Both the position numbers and the translations under genes were made by a program. Under the pieces are notes generated by a model. The model saw only the letters and a program-made list of their open reading frames with translations, made no database searches and was not told where the DNA came from. Positions 37,137-49,416 of a stretch of DNA of 64,000 bases are shown piece by piece. Each line of letters opens with the position of its first letter. Within the stretch, counting starts at the first letter, position 1. Source of the DNA: Stratiolaelaps scimitus (Eukaryota; Arthropoda; Arachnida; Mesostigmata; Laelapidae); assembly GCA_019614645.1 (NCBI GenBank), contig JABWDB010000008.1, positions 868,001 to 932,000 of the forward strand. The letters are read 5' to 3'.

Positions 37137-37627
37137 GATGAACAGACAACAAATGAGGAACGGTGGCAGTTTCTATGGCGCACAGAAGAAACTGGAAATG
37201 AATGCCTCATGTCAATGTGGATAGACTTGATCCCTTGATCGTTGTGTGAATGTAAACATATCTAGTATTGCAAGTTGGCAATTGTCTTCCCTGAGTTGCT
37301 GATACGTTTCATTGCTTTGCTTACTCAACCTAACGCTAAAAGGTCTCTGAAGTGAAAGACTCTTCCAGTTAACGATACCTTAGGGTGGGGACACAAGCGG
37401 TCGATTTTCTGTATTGAAAGAGGATAACGGTATCATTCATGCGGTGTAACAATCTCGTGGTGGTTGGATCCACGCTGTTCTATTCGAGAGGATATGTCAC
37501 CAGGTGCGTACACTTTGATGTACAATGCGCCTATATAGCATGTAGTCAATCGAGCGTATCGACATTGGCTTGCCTTGAAGACCTCCTCAGCCTCCGTGTT
37601 TGCCATTAATTTTCCGTTTGGCTTTAG

Positions 37628-37810
37628 GTGACGCTGCCGTTGTGTCGCCTACAATGTGTTCCCATTGTGTTTATCTGCCATAAGGTATCTACTATTCGTA
37701 CCCACGTCCCGTATGCGTTCGCGGTAGCTTCATTCGATGACTCGGCGAGCCGTGATCGATTTCACGAATGTCACGGCTTCACCACCTGCGCCTCCGTCTG
37801 CCTGCACTAA
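37628..37810 (+). CDS. Candidate terminal exon after strong acceptor
   Basis: A pyrimidine-rich acceptor TTTTCCGTTTGGCTTTAG ends at 37627. The frame beginning at the very next base stays open 60 codons (VTLPLCRLQCVPIVFICHK ... VCLH) to TAA 37808-37810 and is Cys-rich. AATAAA occurs at 38016-38021. Other overlapping frames (ATG 37737, ATG 37768) are also open, so the reading frame is not secure and no family is recognised. Confidence 0.2.
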   Translation: MTLPLCRLQCVPIVFICHKVSTIRTHVPYAFAVASFDDSASRDRFHECHGFTTCASVCLH

Positions 37811-38123
37811 GATCGCTGTTGCGTTGTCCACCAGAGCACCGGGGCTCTGGCACCTCGTCTCACAGCTCGCCTCTTCCCGACCGGTCGCGGCTCAGAGGAT
37901 CACGCGTGGTCACGAGTAGTGCGTTCAATAACGAAGAGTCTACGTTTGGTCGTTCGCCCACCAGTTTTCGGCCCTTCTGGGTGTGGCCTGCTTCTTACTC
38001 TCCGTAGATCAGATCAATAAACGATACAAATCAATGGATCATCGCTATTGAACTAATATGATCCTGTCGGCATCGTTCAGCTATTATCATTATTATTACT
38101 GTCATTGTGTTATAGTGTGTCCC

Positions 38124-38171
38124 GATCAAGAGCGAGAGAGCCAGAGAGCGAGAGAGAGAGAGAGAGAGAGA
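38124..38171. repeat. (GA)n-rich tract
   Basis: GA repeats, interrupted on the left and pure from about 38149. Confidence 0.9.
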
Positions 38172-39135
38172 AAAAGGCTCCACTGTTAACAGATGCCACG
38201 ATCGATGCACATATACTGTAGCATGTCTATCTAGCCATTTGGCTGGCCCGAGCGGATCGCCGTTAGCGACGGCAACCCAATGTGCGAGTTGGTGAAGTCG
38301 AGTGTACGATCGACAGTCCGCCTACTCTATAATCTAGGCTAGGAACGATAAGCGAACTGCTACATAGATAGATAGCATTTTGTATTTTTTCTTTTCCTTC
38401 TAAAGGCGATCGCGTTTCGATCGCTGCGCATCGCTCGGAGCGAGGGCGTGAGGTGGATTCGCGATCTGAATTTCGTGCTCCGCGGTCCTACGTTCAAAGA
38501 ATGATGGAGGGCCTACACCAGTTGTCGAGAAAATGCTTCGGCCTGTCGAGGCAGATGGACGGAACAAGCGAACAGGCGCAGCGTGCACTCGGCAACATCT
38601 CACTAACATGTATGTATGTATATATGTATATATATATATATATGAGAAGCACGCTTAGGCGTAACAGAACAACCCACAGCTGAGTTGACCGATTATGACC
38701 TTGACAGGTCTCTGCGTTCACGACACGAGGCAAACAGAGAGACTCTAGATGGCGTAATTGTCTATGCACAAATAACCTAGAAAGGAAGGATATAGCTTCC
38801 TGGTTAACACGTACAATAAATAATTAAGGCACACGAACGTAAGTGGCGACATATTCACCATTTACGGGTTTCAGCGGTTAGACTCATGACGCCTCTTGCT
38901 CTCGTCGTGGTTCGTGTTGTATCCGCCGTGTTTGTCTTTGAACACCCTGACACACCACCTTTTCTGTATCCGACGTGATTGGATATAGAAAAAGGCCTTC
39001 TGCAGCGCCTTTCTTTAGCTATGGAGCAGAGGGGCAATCACATCGTCCTTCTCGAGGGTCACCAGGACGGCCTCGGCCTGACACCCAACAGTCCCCAACT
39101 AATTCTCTAATTATTGTATGTTTGAAGTTTTATAT

Positions 39136-39166
<31 letters not shown>

Positions 39167-39259
39167 GAGAAAACAATAGTGATCATTAAACGATAAATGT
39201 AGTTGAAGACATCCATAAATTCGAAATGCTGATATCATTATTGCTAACTACCATCACTA

Positions 39260-39317
39260 CTATAAAATAAATCTTCCGGGCTGACTCACAGCCAACATTA
39301 AACGTCCACGATACTGA
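39260..39317 (-). mobile_element. SINE-like element, 5'-truncated 3' fragment
   Basis: Only the 3' end is present: minus strand ATCGTGGACGTTTAATGTTG, then GGCTGTGAGTCAGCCCGGAAG, then the ATTTATTTTA tail. It is bracketed by CATCACTA at 39252-39259 and 39318-39325, a possible 8-bp target-site duplication. Confidence 0.55.
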
Positions 39318-40724
39318 CATCACTATTACCACTACCACTACTACTGCTGTGATTATTATAGGTTGCCATTAGTAACGACGTTGTATCCCATGAATAGCAG
39401 GTGTGTTACAGAAAATCGACGGCGAACAGTTTCTCTTGCTATCGTATCCGTTCGTCTTTTGGTTCAATGTTCATTTAACAGGATCAAGGAGAACAGCAGA
39501 GTCTTCGGAGCGCTGATCCAGTCTCCACATTGGCTACGAGTTACTTGAAGCAGCAATGATGTCCGTCCAGTCCGCCGTATCTCGCTGTTGCTTTCGACAA
39601 ATGACTCCGCTCAGGTTCGCCAGACGGCTCCCCGACTGTAATGGAATTATAGAGATTAAGGAAACAGCTTCCCTGAACAAAACAAAGTAGCGGTGCTCAA
39701 GGAAAAGTTTGTCGGTCTGGACTGCGCTGGAAATGATCACCGGCGCCCTGCAATGAAGAGGCCTATGGACAAAGGACAACCTAACTGAAAATGACTTTAT
39801 ACTTAAGGCTAAAAACGGCTACCCCGAATTGCCTCAGACACGTGACTTTTTATAATCAAGGAAATAGCACATATAATTATTATTATTATTATTATCGTGG
39901 CCTCTAATAGTTTTATTGTTATGGAACATAGAGATAATGTCCGACTCCGGAATCACCGAGACAATATTGTGATAAGTCCACCACAAATTGTCACCGCATT
40001 GCTTTGTGGTCACGTTGTGTATTTGTCTGTTTTGTTACCACTGACAGATCTCAGTACCAAAGCCAGTTATTAATATATATATATATATATGTATACATCT
40101 TCTCTCTGAGTTTCGGAATATATGATATATATATAATATATGACATCACCTTCAAGTGCGAATAGCTAGCTATTCATGTATAATAACTGCTCAGGCAGGT
40201 ATTGTCCGCATCACTCTCCCCATCACGGTGTGGGCGTTTCCCTAGAGTGGAGATGTGAGGCTTCCCCATCCAAGCTATGCCATCGGCGTAGCAGTTTGTC
40301 CCGGCTACAGCAGCATGGCTGCGACCTCCCCCGAAATTGTGGCCCTTGGCCTTCTCTCCATGAGTCGGCCATTCATTAACTGGCCGTATACGTCAAGTGG
40401 GCGAATCAACGTCCACTGAGTGCCTTGTGACCGTTCATGTAAATGTCCTACTCTCTCTGTCTCGCTCCCTGTCTCTCCGTGTTTCTGCCGCTCACCTCTC
40501 GTTGATAAGGGCGCATAATTTTCGCTTTTTTGTCGGTATACGCCGGGCTTCATTACTACCAGCGTAGTCATCGTTATGAGTAAAACGCAAGCGTCTGCGG
40601 TCACTGCGGTCGGCAGTGATACGTTGAGGTCAGCGTTTTGACTCGCTACAGTCGCTGTCTGGCTGCTCTGATGGCGGACTATGTGCCCATAGCCAACTTC
40701 GGCCAAAGACTAGACGTGGAATTC

Positions 40725-40727
<3 letters not shown>

Positions 40728-40759
<32 letters not shown>
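40728..40759. repeat. (TA)16 microsatellite
   Basis: Pure TA tract. Confidence 0.95.
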
Positions 40760-40760
<1 letters not shown>

Positions 40761-43700
40761 TATGAGAACAGGGTGTCTGGCCCAACTCGACCTGCGCTGA
40801 AGTGAACCACATCGTAAATGTGCACATCTCTCGGCGATGCACACCCAGTCTTAATGTAATATGTTCATTTCTGCCCGACGAGACTTTATCCTACCACTTA
40901 ACAACCAACCTAGCTTGTATAATTCTGATTGCTTTGAATTACACTTATTTCGATTCAGATAACTAAATTGATATATGCTACTTCCTTGCACTACTCCCGT
41001 TATTCAGCTGCAGATATCTCATTCGCTAATTGCTACGGTCCAGCTAATTCCCCTTGGCGTCCCGTTGCAATTATCTCGTTGCAGATTTCCGATTACATTA
41101 CTTTTAACTAATAAATTACTTGGTTCTAATTACTCAGTAAGCATGCTCTACGAATAATGATACTAGCATTGCCCCTCATCCCCGTTACTCGATTGTCTCG
41201 TTCCATTAACTACTCTACGTTATGCATAACACCTTGTGGCCTGCCCACACTGCTTCAGAATGCACATCTCGCACATTGATTTATTTTTCTATTGAGCTGA
41301 CCCTCAGCTGTTGTTCCATTATATGACTAGCTAAACTAGATGTCCAGGCTGAGACTCCCTCCTGTTCACCAGTCGAAGACGGGCGCTACGAGACGACCAT
41401 CAACAAAAGGCACAACTGGATTTCCCGGCTACAGCTGATGTCGAAATCCCATTTCCCCGTTTCGATCATTAGCGTATCTTAATTAATCTCCACTGCATTG
41501 TTTCACCTATTCACTTACTATACTGCTGTTTATCTTATTACGTTATTTTAGTTATTCGATTACATTGTTCGTTTGTTTGCGTTTGTTGTTCGATACCGTA
41601 GTTCCGTTAGCTAGTTGCGATTTCCTAATTAGCTTAGTTACATTTCTCCGCTCCTCCTGCGTTCTGGTCATCCCGTTCCGCTCCAGCAGCTGTCCCAATC
41701 AGCTGCGTTAATTAATAACCCTTTAGCACACAAGTGTCAACATGCTCTCTTCTTGAAGTTACCCCGTTACGCCATGATTTCAGGCTAAAACTACTCTTAA
41801 TTTCCAAGATGACTGATAATAGTTTCCATTCAAATGTGCTCCGCAGAACAATTTCAAGATGCTCCTTGTCGAGATAACGACTACTGAGTTGGAGACATCC
41901 CATAGGGAGATCTTTCTATGGATATTTCACCTATCTATCCACAGACGTGATTATATATATATATACATATATATATATATACGGATATGGCTGGGAAGAA
42001 AATGTACACCTCTAGCACATGACACTTGAGTTCCATCGAATTAACTACGACCTCTATTATATACCATCTGTGGTGGAAGCGTGCCATATGTGAGGATAAA
42101 AAAATGTGGGCAGTGCTCATAACAGCAGGCAGGGCCACCTACAGTTTGCCTTGCCGCATAACTATACTCGGCTTAGAATTAAACGAACGCTATATTTGTA
42201 TAATAGTAACCGAGAAGTTGCTCTCATCCCCTGTTATCGTGGGCTTCCACTGCCACTGACAGACCTCTGTTGTGAAATCGGGCTCCGAAGCCCAGGAAGG
42301 AGCCCGGTATTCCGGCCATTACCAATCACCGTTTCACGACAAGCCATACAGTCGCCCTGCACAAGCCCTGCCCCTACATATATGATGCAATGTGTATTCT
42401 GTGTTACAGCGTTACAACTCCATTCCTGTCAGAGCCCTCGTCTGACGTCTCGGGACGGGGTTTACATGTAGCGAGTGGGTTCCAGCGGGTGAGATCCACT
42501 TTCGGTTATTCGGCGGCCTCCAGATTCCGTCAAACGGAGCACCGAGGCCTAACTTAAGATTCAGCCGAACTGCCAGAGAGAGAGAGATAGAGAACGTGAG
42601 CGATCTGGAGTGGCGCCGGCGAGATGTAGGGTCATTCAAAGTCGACGCCAGGCACATCGTCATTTCGTTGCGAATAAGCGCCAGGCCATGGCTAGCGTAG
42701 AGTGGTCGCGCGTGGCTCCTTCCCGGTGCCGGCCTGTGTACCGTATCCCCTGGCTCGGTATGTTCCCTAGCGACTCCGTAGTTTCCTTGAGAGAACTATG
42801 ACGTGCCCTTGCCCACACACCCTGAAACAGACGCATTCCGCAAAACGAACAGCTCTCTCTATGGGCACTCAGCGTGAAACCAACGTGTTGCCTGGAGAAG
42901 TAACATTTCCTCTTCAACCGGTCCCTCAAATTGACCTCGTAACTACACGAGAACATATTAGAAGTAGAACTGACGGACGAGTGTCTCTCTGTGGGTGTCG
43001 TGTTTTGAAGATCTCATCAGTAAAATGGGATGAAATATTCGCGCGTGTTGCAGTAACGCAGCAAAGTGTGATGTGTGTCAGGCATCGCTTGCGGCAACTG
43101 TCCTTGCTGCCTCGTTTTTCAACAAGCTTTTAAAGTGGTTGTAATAAGCGGGAATTGTCGTGCTGTTACTACTTGTATTAAATTGATCTGACCTGAACTG
43201 CCGGGGGTTGTTGGCACTATTGTACAACTAGGCAAATGTCTCGTTGCCAACTAACTGCCACAAACTGAGAGCCCCCTTGTAACGAGGATATCCAGCCCTT
43301 CGTTCAAGCCTTACGGGACCTGTGTAGAATGAGGAAGTTGCTCCTCTAACGTTTTTAAGTTCGCTCGGTCTGTCTAACTCAGCAGCAAAAATACATGCAA
43401 ATGGGTCGGCACTAGGCCACAGACATTAAGTCTATCCGACTCATAGCACACAAGCATAGGAGAATCGTGTTACGACGGTTAATGCCATGGGAACAAATGA
43501 GGGTCCCAACCTCAGGAAAATGCTCTATGAAGGCGTGTAACCCAGTATGCGTTCTTTAATCAACCTCAGCAAACAGTCTCTCCGATCAAAGAAAGAACGC
43601 TTTGGCAAACGTCTACTTGGTGCGCTTTGCATCGGCAATATGTAGCACTTCACATGTGAAGGCGTATGTTTGTGATCAAGGGTGAATGCTTCGAACCAAG

Positions 43701-44469
43701 TAACATAACTGTCATTGTGGCTACTCGTATTTCGGTCGCATTAGAGACGCATGTATAATATATACAATCTTTAGCCAATGATGACAGGCTTAGTAAAGGT
43801 TGCATCAGAAATTGTGTTAAATAATGCATAAATCCGTCATTACCTGCAGGCTAACAGTTCTATCCAAGACGCTCAGAAGCTCTCTTACGTTCTTAACTTC
43901 TCCACTTTTAATAGTGGCAAGCGTTTGAAGCTATTGAATTTTTTGAGCTCAACGGTCTCAACCGACCTCAACGTCTAAATGACGAGTAATAAACGCGCGC
44001 ATATCTTCGAACTTTCCGAAAAAAAAGAGCGAGGTCATACGACCTGAGGTGAATGCATATGGCGCCAGTTCAGTTGTTGGCTGTGGGCAAGATGATAGAT
44101 GATATTGTTGGCATATATTAGTATTCGCCAACGAAGCTCTAACGATGCTCTATCCACTACCACAAAGTGAACGTCAAACGTAGTATATTATACAATTGCA
44201 TTGCATCACCCACCGGGAACAAAACAAGCCTCTATATATGCACAAATGTGAAAGCTTTAACTATTCTCGACGTAGAAAAATCTCCACATACCAGTTGTTA
44301 GATTGCAATTAGTTAATTGCGACGACATTGTGTACGTAATGCGCATTTGTCATGATATTTCTAGCATACTTTCAGAGGAACGCTGACTCCTCCCCAAGTC
44401 GTGTTCGTGAAAAGCAATGAAAAAAGCGCCATGAAAAATCCCTTCTAAATGTCGTCAATGTTTACATGT

Positions 44470-45542
44470 TGTTGACCTCTGCTCCGCTGTTTCGCCATCC
44501 CGTCCTCCGCCTCCTTCTCCTTCTCCTGTTGGTTTTCCCTGGGCATTTTCCCTTTGTTTTCCTACGTTTTGTTGTTTTCTTTTTGCTTCCGGTTCATCCT
44601 GTATGCCCATATATATATATATATATATATATTGCCTGCGCGTGTGTTCTCCGGCCACAAACGAACTCAGTAGTGTATTTCTCCCCTTTTTCTCGGTCCG
44701 CATTCATTGGTTTGTAAGCCGACGTCGTGCGTGTGTGCGATAGAAATGGGCGGCGATCCTTTGGTTGTACTTGATGCGATGCGATGCAATGCAGTGCGCT
44801 CGGCTCGCCTGGCCTGCTGTGGCGCCAATGGGACCTCTGCGCCTGATGTCTCTGTGCCGAGTAAGCGAGCGAGCTGGCGAGCAACCAGCCAGCTCTCCGT
44901 CGGCACAGATTTGCACCGCTGAGGCAAACGCGCCACGCAAGCGAAACAGGGAAAAGGAAAAAAGAATCGTACTGTTTCCGACTCTTTCGCCGCCCTGTCA
45001 TTGGAAGAATGGTAGCCGGCCGGTGGGCCTGCCGCACCCCAAGCCCTGTGGCCTTCTGCGAACCTTTTGCATCTTGTCCTGAGTCCGCTTGCTGCCTCTG
45101 TACCGAGCGTCTTGTCCCAGAGCCCGAAGTGGATCGGGTGCGGAAAACCCCGGAGAAACCGGATGGGGACCTCCTCGCAGGGGGCTGGGCTGAAACGAAC
45201 TGGGTGTAAGACAGAGCGCAAGTGACGGCAGCGAAAGAGGCGTTTCCTTACGGGGAGGTAGGTTCTCCTGTTCCTCCTTCCATAAGCCTCAGAGGGGTGC
45301 TTCACTGGGACAGGACTACGAGATCCCTAAGGGGGACATATAGAGAGGGAGTACAGAGGTAAAAAGAGAGAGAGTGAGAGAGACAAGCAAAGCGAACGAA
45401 CGAGCAAGCCAGCTAGCCAGCGCGTAGAGCGAGAGGCCACAGACTCGCTGGAGCCAGCTGGTACAGCGCGAAGGTGGCGGCACTCGCAAGTGTTCCTTTT
45501 ATTTCTTCGCTTCGGTGTGTTCAGGCGGAGGCGAGGTCGACG
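44470..45542. promoter_or_regulatory. GC-rich island, possible promoter/5'UTR region
   Basis: The base composition rises sharply against the AT-rich flanks. The tract contains an (AT)12 run at 44609-44632, CpG-dense DNA over 44700-45250, and GA-repeat DNA at 45360-45440 just before the candidate ATG at 45543. Long frames open on both strands here (up to 212 codons on the minus strand, 45305-44667) are best explained by the low stop density of GC-rich DNA. Confidence 0.25.
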
Positions 45543-45806
45543 ATGGCCGCGCTACACCAACGCCGCCGGCGCAAGCGCAAGTCCACCAGAGTCCTCTTCC
45601 GTGCCAACTGTTCCGTGCGCGGTTCGGCAACGCCTGAGTCCCGTCTCGCTAACACCCTAGTACCCCCGTGTGACCCCCCGCTCTCGCGTCCCGCAGCCAG
45701 TCCTGTCCTTCAGGCAGATTCCTCCGGCTACAGGAAGCATGAGCGGCTGCAACAGCCAGCGATCGACGAAGTGATTCAAGTTTTTATTGCCTTGCCGCTT
45801 GGTTAG
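45543..45806 (+). CDS. Candidate first coding exon, basic N-terminus, unrecognised
   Basis: The ATG sits in a favourable context (GACGATGGCC) inside the strongest GC-rich island of the window. It follows a GA-rich leader (about 45360-45440) that looks like an arthropod 5'UTR. The frame begins MAALHQRRRRKRKSTR, a nuclear-localisation-like basic cluster, then a Pro/Ser-rich segment, and stops at 45804-45806. Codon third positions are mostly G or C through the first 70 codons. A possible donor (TTG|GTTAGT) lies at the end of the frame, so the true exon may end near 45800 and continue elsewhere. No homology is recognised, and the island alone could explain the open frame. Confidence 0.3.
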   Translation: MAALHQRRRRKRKSTRVLFRANCSVRGSATPESRLANTLVPPCDPPLSRPAASPVLQADSSGYRKHERLQQPAIDEVIQVFIALPLG

Positions 45807-47570
45807 TTGGGCTTTAGGATAAAACACACGCATCCGCAGCATGTGCGCTATAATACATACGCGTCCATCGGCAAAGTAAGCGTCGCATTGGTCCCTATAA
45901 GCGAATGGCGACAGTTGAAACAACGAGCACTGCCCACGTCGTGGACGATGGCGTCGCACGGAACGGAGATGATAGCCTCGTAGTTTTCTCTAACAATAAG
46001 TAACAATGAGAGAAAATAGAAGATATAAAAATGTGGAATCGGCGAGCGGGCGGAGGATTCGAGAGCAGAGGAACTTGAGGTATCGATTAGATCTATTCGT
46101 CAATCTAAAGTGATATCTCTGCATTTTGGACAATGTTTAACTGACTGACCTTCAATGATATAGTCCGCAGAGTTTTGGCGACGCGGAGTCCAATGCAATG
46201 GTGCACGATAGTTTAACCAGTCAAAAACATTTTCGTGCATTCACGTGAACTCACAAAATAGCTCCCATACTGCGTTATCTCTACTTCGCAGGTGTGCTAG
46301 CCTGTATTGTATTGCCTGAGTATATTGACCTGGACTCATAGGTGCCGTTAAAGATCATCATCTTACCAATCATCATCATGTACAACTTACCTCTACGACG
46401 TTCTCATACAATCTGCCAAGCGAATAAAATAAGCTGGAAAAAAGTGTTGTTGTTAATAATGTAATAAACAAAAGGATTATTGAAATTTGGGTCCTGGACG
46501 AGCCATTTTCTTTTGTCCCCATCATGGTTGAGGCGACAATGTCCCGCTACCGATGGACAAGGCTTGAATAAATAGGTGGGATTTGCCTCAGGTCGCAAAT
46601 TCAAGCCCTGCTGTGGCCTCCGCGGGGTGTGGATTTTCTTTCCAACATTTGTCCTTATACATGCCATACTTTTTTATGACAAGAAGTGTCGACTAGGAGA
46701 AGAACTGGGCTCCAGAGGTGGTAAAAACGAAACGTCCAAATTTCTCATAATCATTCAACTCGCAGCTCGCAGTACTCGTGTGCAGACGGTGTATTGTAAA
46801 CTTCGCGTTGCATTTCCTTTTCCCTTGGCTATTACGAAAATCTAGTGCTTGAAGTATCCCCGGATGATGCGCGATTCCGCGTTGTGTTTCTGTTTCCTCT
46901 GAAGTTGTGTCGTAGTGCTTCATGCGTAAGCGTTGCAGTTCTCGACCGATACAAACAAACGCAAAATCTCTGCACGTTACAGGTAGCTTCTGCAGATGTT
47001 CAAATATCTACGTTGAACAGCGCATACGGCAGCATGCGGCGCAGCGGTCAGCAGAGAGCGACCGACACGTTGCTGGCTCGGTTTTTTGCGTATCGTAAAG
47101 GGAAAGGTTTTATTGGTATTGTTCAACTTGGAAATACCAAAAAGTTGTCGCCTCCGTCAACGTCAATTTACTAACAACTCAAGACGTGCTGTCATGAGAT
47201 CATAGAGCACAGACGTTTCATAGCAAAATGGCCATGTTCAAAGGTGATGGTCTTCCTGGAAAAATCGTCAAAATCATAGTGCGCTTCGCACAACATGTAG
47301 ATCTACAGGGTGAGGCTTAATTTATATTTTTAGTGGGAACCCTTCATTGTTTATTGATGTGCAACGAAGGAGGCATTGAATGTAGTACATTATCTCGCTG
47401 AGGAGGAACTATTATTTACGCCTACGCGTTTGTCGTTTATAGCATAGTGCTCATTAAGCGATTGTTATTCAACTAATTATTTCAGGGTTCACAGTCATAG
47501 TACGTTATGACTCGAGAGGCTCCACGGTAGGATTGAGTTTCTAGGAGCAGTCATTTATACATATATATAT

Positions 47571-47640
47571 ATTTTTTTTTTTATGACGAAGAATGCTCAT
47601 GCAGACCAGGCCTCACAGCTAAGGTATTTTGCCATGGTAC
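47571..47640 (-). mobile_element. Decayed relative of the poly(A) retroposon
   Basis: A T-run followed by TTATGACGAAG and then CAGGCCTCACAGCTAAGGTA and CATGGTAC. This parallels the T-run, GGCCTCAC, AGGTG and CTAGGTA order of the 20.7-kb element at clearly lower identity. The far end is not recognisable. Confidence 0.35.
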
Positions 47641-48345
47641 TGTGGGAAAATGTGATCATATGATATATTGTTGTATGAGTGATGACACAGCAAGTTAATG
47701 ATATTTTTCAGGTTTGTCTCATCTCGACCACATTTGTTTGTATTTTATTACCGAAACTTACATTGTATCCACGAACAGCTGTATTGCCTCATTTCAACAG
47801 CTATATATATATATATATATGATCAAATATTTATCGATTTGCATATAACGATGATTTTAAACGATTTGTCATTACAAACATTTTTCTACATGCATATTAC
47901 TAATTCATTCAGATGTTCATCGTTGTCTGTTGCCATTACAAGATAACACGGCAACCTGTCTCTGTCGATAGCAGAAGCTGGAAAGACTAATCATATTGTA
48001 GAGTAGACAAAAACGAATTTGGTAGTTTCCGGTTGGTTGATTCGTCTGTTGCGGAACTGTGAACTGACTGATCCTGTCTTCCCTTCTCATTTTCCTTCCC
48101 CTAATCATAATTACCATCGGAGATATCAGATCTATGTACGTATCGCCGCCAGCTTGCTTCGTTCACAATAGCAAAGATACCCGATTGATTAACATCCAAA
48201 CAAAAGCCCTTAGCGGACCAATCCTACATCTATCCTCCTCCCCATCCTACCTGTCTCCCTATCTCTATCTCTTGCACCGTTCACAGCTCCTCGTTCTCAG
48301 AACGCTGCATCACGCGGCATGCGTTGCGGAATTTGTACAAAATCC

Positions 48346-48348
<3 letters not shown>

Positions 48349-48381
<33 letters not shown>
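48349..48381. repeat. (TA)16 microsatellite
   Basis: Pure TA tract about 0.9 kb beyond the TANGO2 stop codon. Confidence 0.95.
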
Positions 48382-48384
<3 letters not shown>

Positions 48385-49040
48385 ATGTCGCTCTCTACAT
48401 GGGCCGTCTACATAACATGCGTCAACCATGTTGGTCTTCACACGGCCTTAGGTAGCTTATGCCACAGGGTTCCATTGGTCGAGTTACGCAGATATTCCAA
48501 AAAAAAAACAGCTGACGATGTCTCCGTGTGATGTTATTGCGTGACGGTCGCTGAATGCCTCCTCAAGCTTCAATTAATGTCGCGTTGCATTTATTTAGCT
48601 TTATTTTGCGTGTGTCTCTAGCGTGGAGTGGTGTATTATACAACGATGGGGAGGTTGTGACGTACAAACTAATTCAACCGCGGCCGCCTTAGGGAGTTGC
48701 TTGCAACACAATTTTCTCGCGATCATTGTCTTCGCCTACGACCATCGAGTGGAGCTCTAGCCTTTAGCTGTCATCATATCGTTCGCATTTTTCGCTGTCG
48801 GTCGACATCGAGACCCAGAGGTCGCTCACTAGTATAAGACAATTCAGAAAACGTTTTGCAAATGACAATATTTAATTAACGTAATAAGCTCGTATATGCC
48901 GAGGGCGTAGTTTTGTTAGCTGTTAACTCAATCGTGTGCCGTAACGACATCGCTAACTAATTAACTACAGCGATTCGTAATAGTGAGTGTGAACGCCTGC
49001 ATTAATCATAATCATCATTGTTTCATCAGCTAAGATTGCT

Positions 49041-49042
<2 letters not shown>

Positions 49043-49096
<54 letters not shown>
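49043..49096. repeat. Compound (TC)14-(TA)13 microsatellite
   Basis: A TC run directly joined to a TA run. It lies 136 bp past the TANGO2 stop codon, so it may be in the 3'UTR (read there as TA then GA). Confidence 0.95.
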
Positions 49097-49231
49097 GGTA
49101 TATCACTTCATAGGACATTCCTGTCGAATTCTCCACACGACAATTGGGTGGACCAGCTTTCTTGAGAGGTGCATATCAAACTGTTCTAAGATCTAACACT
49201 ACTGGTAGCCAACCCGATGCGCCGCCGGTAA

Positions 49232-49416
49232 TCAGACCTCAACCTTGAATTCCGTCCTCCTCTCAACCCATTTGTGATCTTCAACCGTTTTCTCGACGTA
49301 CAGTGAGCTGCCGTCGCCTCGGATTAGTACCACTGTGTGAGTTCTCGATCCGTAGTCGTACTTGGGAATGTAGAACTTCAAGCAGCTTCGCAGGTTGAGA
49401 ATCTCCTCAGGGTCAT
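49232..49416 (-). CDS. TANGO2: TANGO2 last coding exon (residues 214-274)
   Basis: The acceptor is CTTGTAG|AT. This exon is shorter than an ORF cutoff would catch because it has no initial Met. It reads DDPEEILNLRSCLKFYIPKY, then YGSRTHTVVLI, and ends FKVEV-stop. The YGSRTHTVVL stretch matches the conserved family C-terminal strand (YGTRTNTIIL-like). Confidence 0.92.

Larger units (their letters stand above)
38022..44469. other. No gene seen apart from repeats listed
   Basis: A plus-strand frame near 38453-38640 (RMMEGLHQLSRKCFGLSRQ) is protein-like but lacks an initiator upstream and runs into an (AT)n tract. The stretch 40.9-44.4 kb has only short frames, and the 42.2-43.1 kb part is slightly GC-richer. 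Confidence 0.4.
45807..49042. other. No gene seen
   Basis: Short frames only. Contains a box B-like CGCAAATTCAAGCCCTGC at about 46593, the decayed retroposon at 47.6 kb, and (TA)n tracts. It may include the TANGO2 3'UTR. Confidence 0.45.

Noticed and set aside
38453..38683. Frame with RMMEGLHQLSRKCFGLSRQ as a gene
   Set aside because: It has no upstream ATG in context, it terminates inside an (AT)n tract, and no splice donor precedes the repeat.
44667..45305. 212-codon minus-strand frame, the longest in the window
   Set aside because: It lies in a GC-rich island open in many frames, has no domain or signal, and reads antisense to a more plausible leader region.
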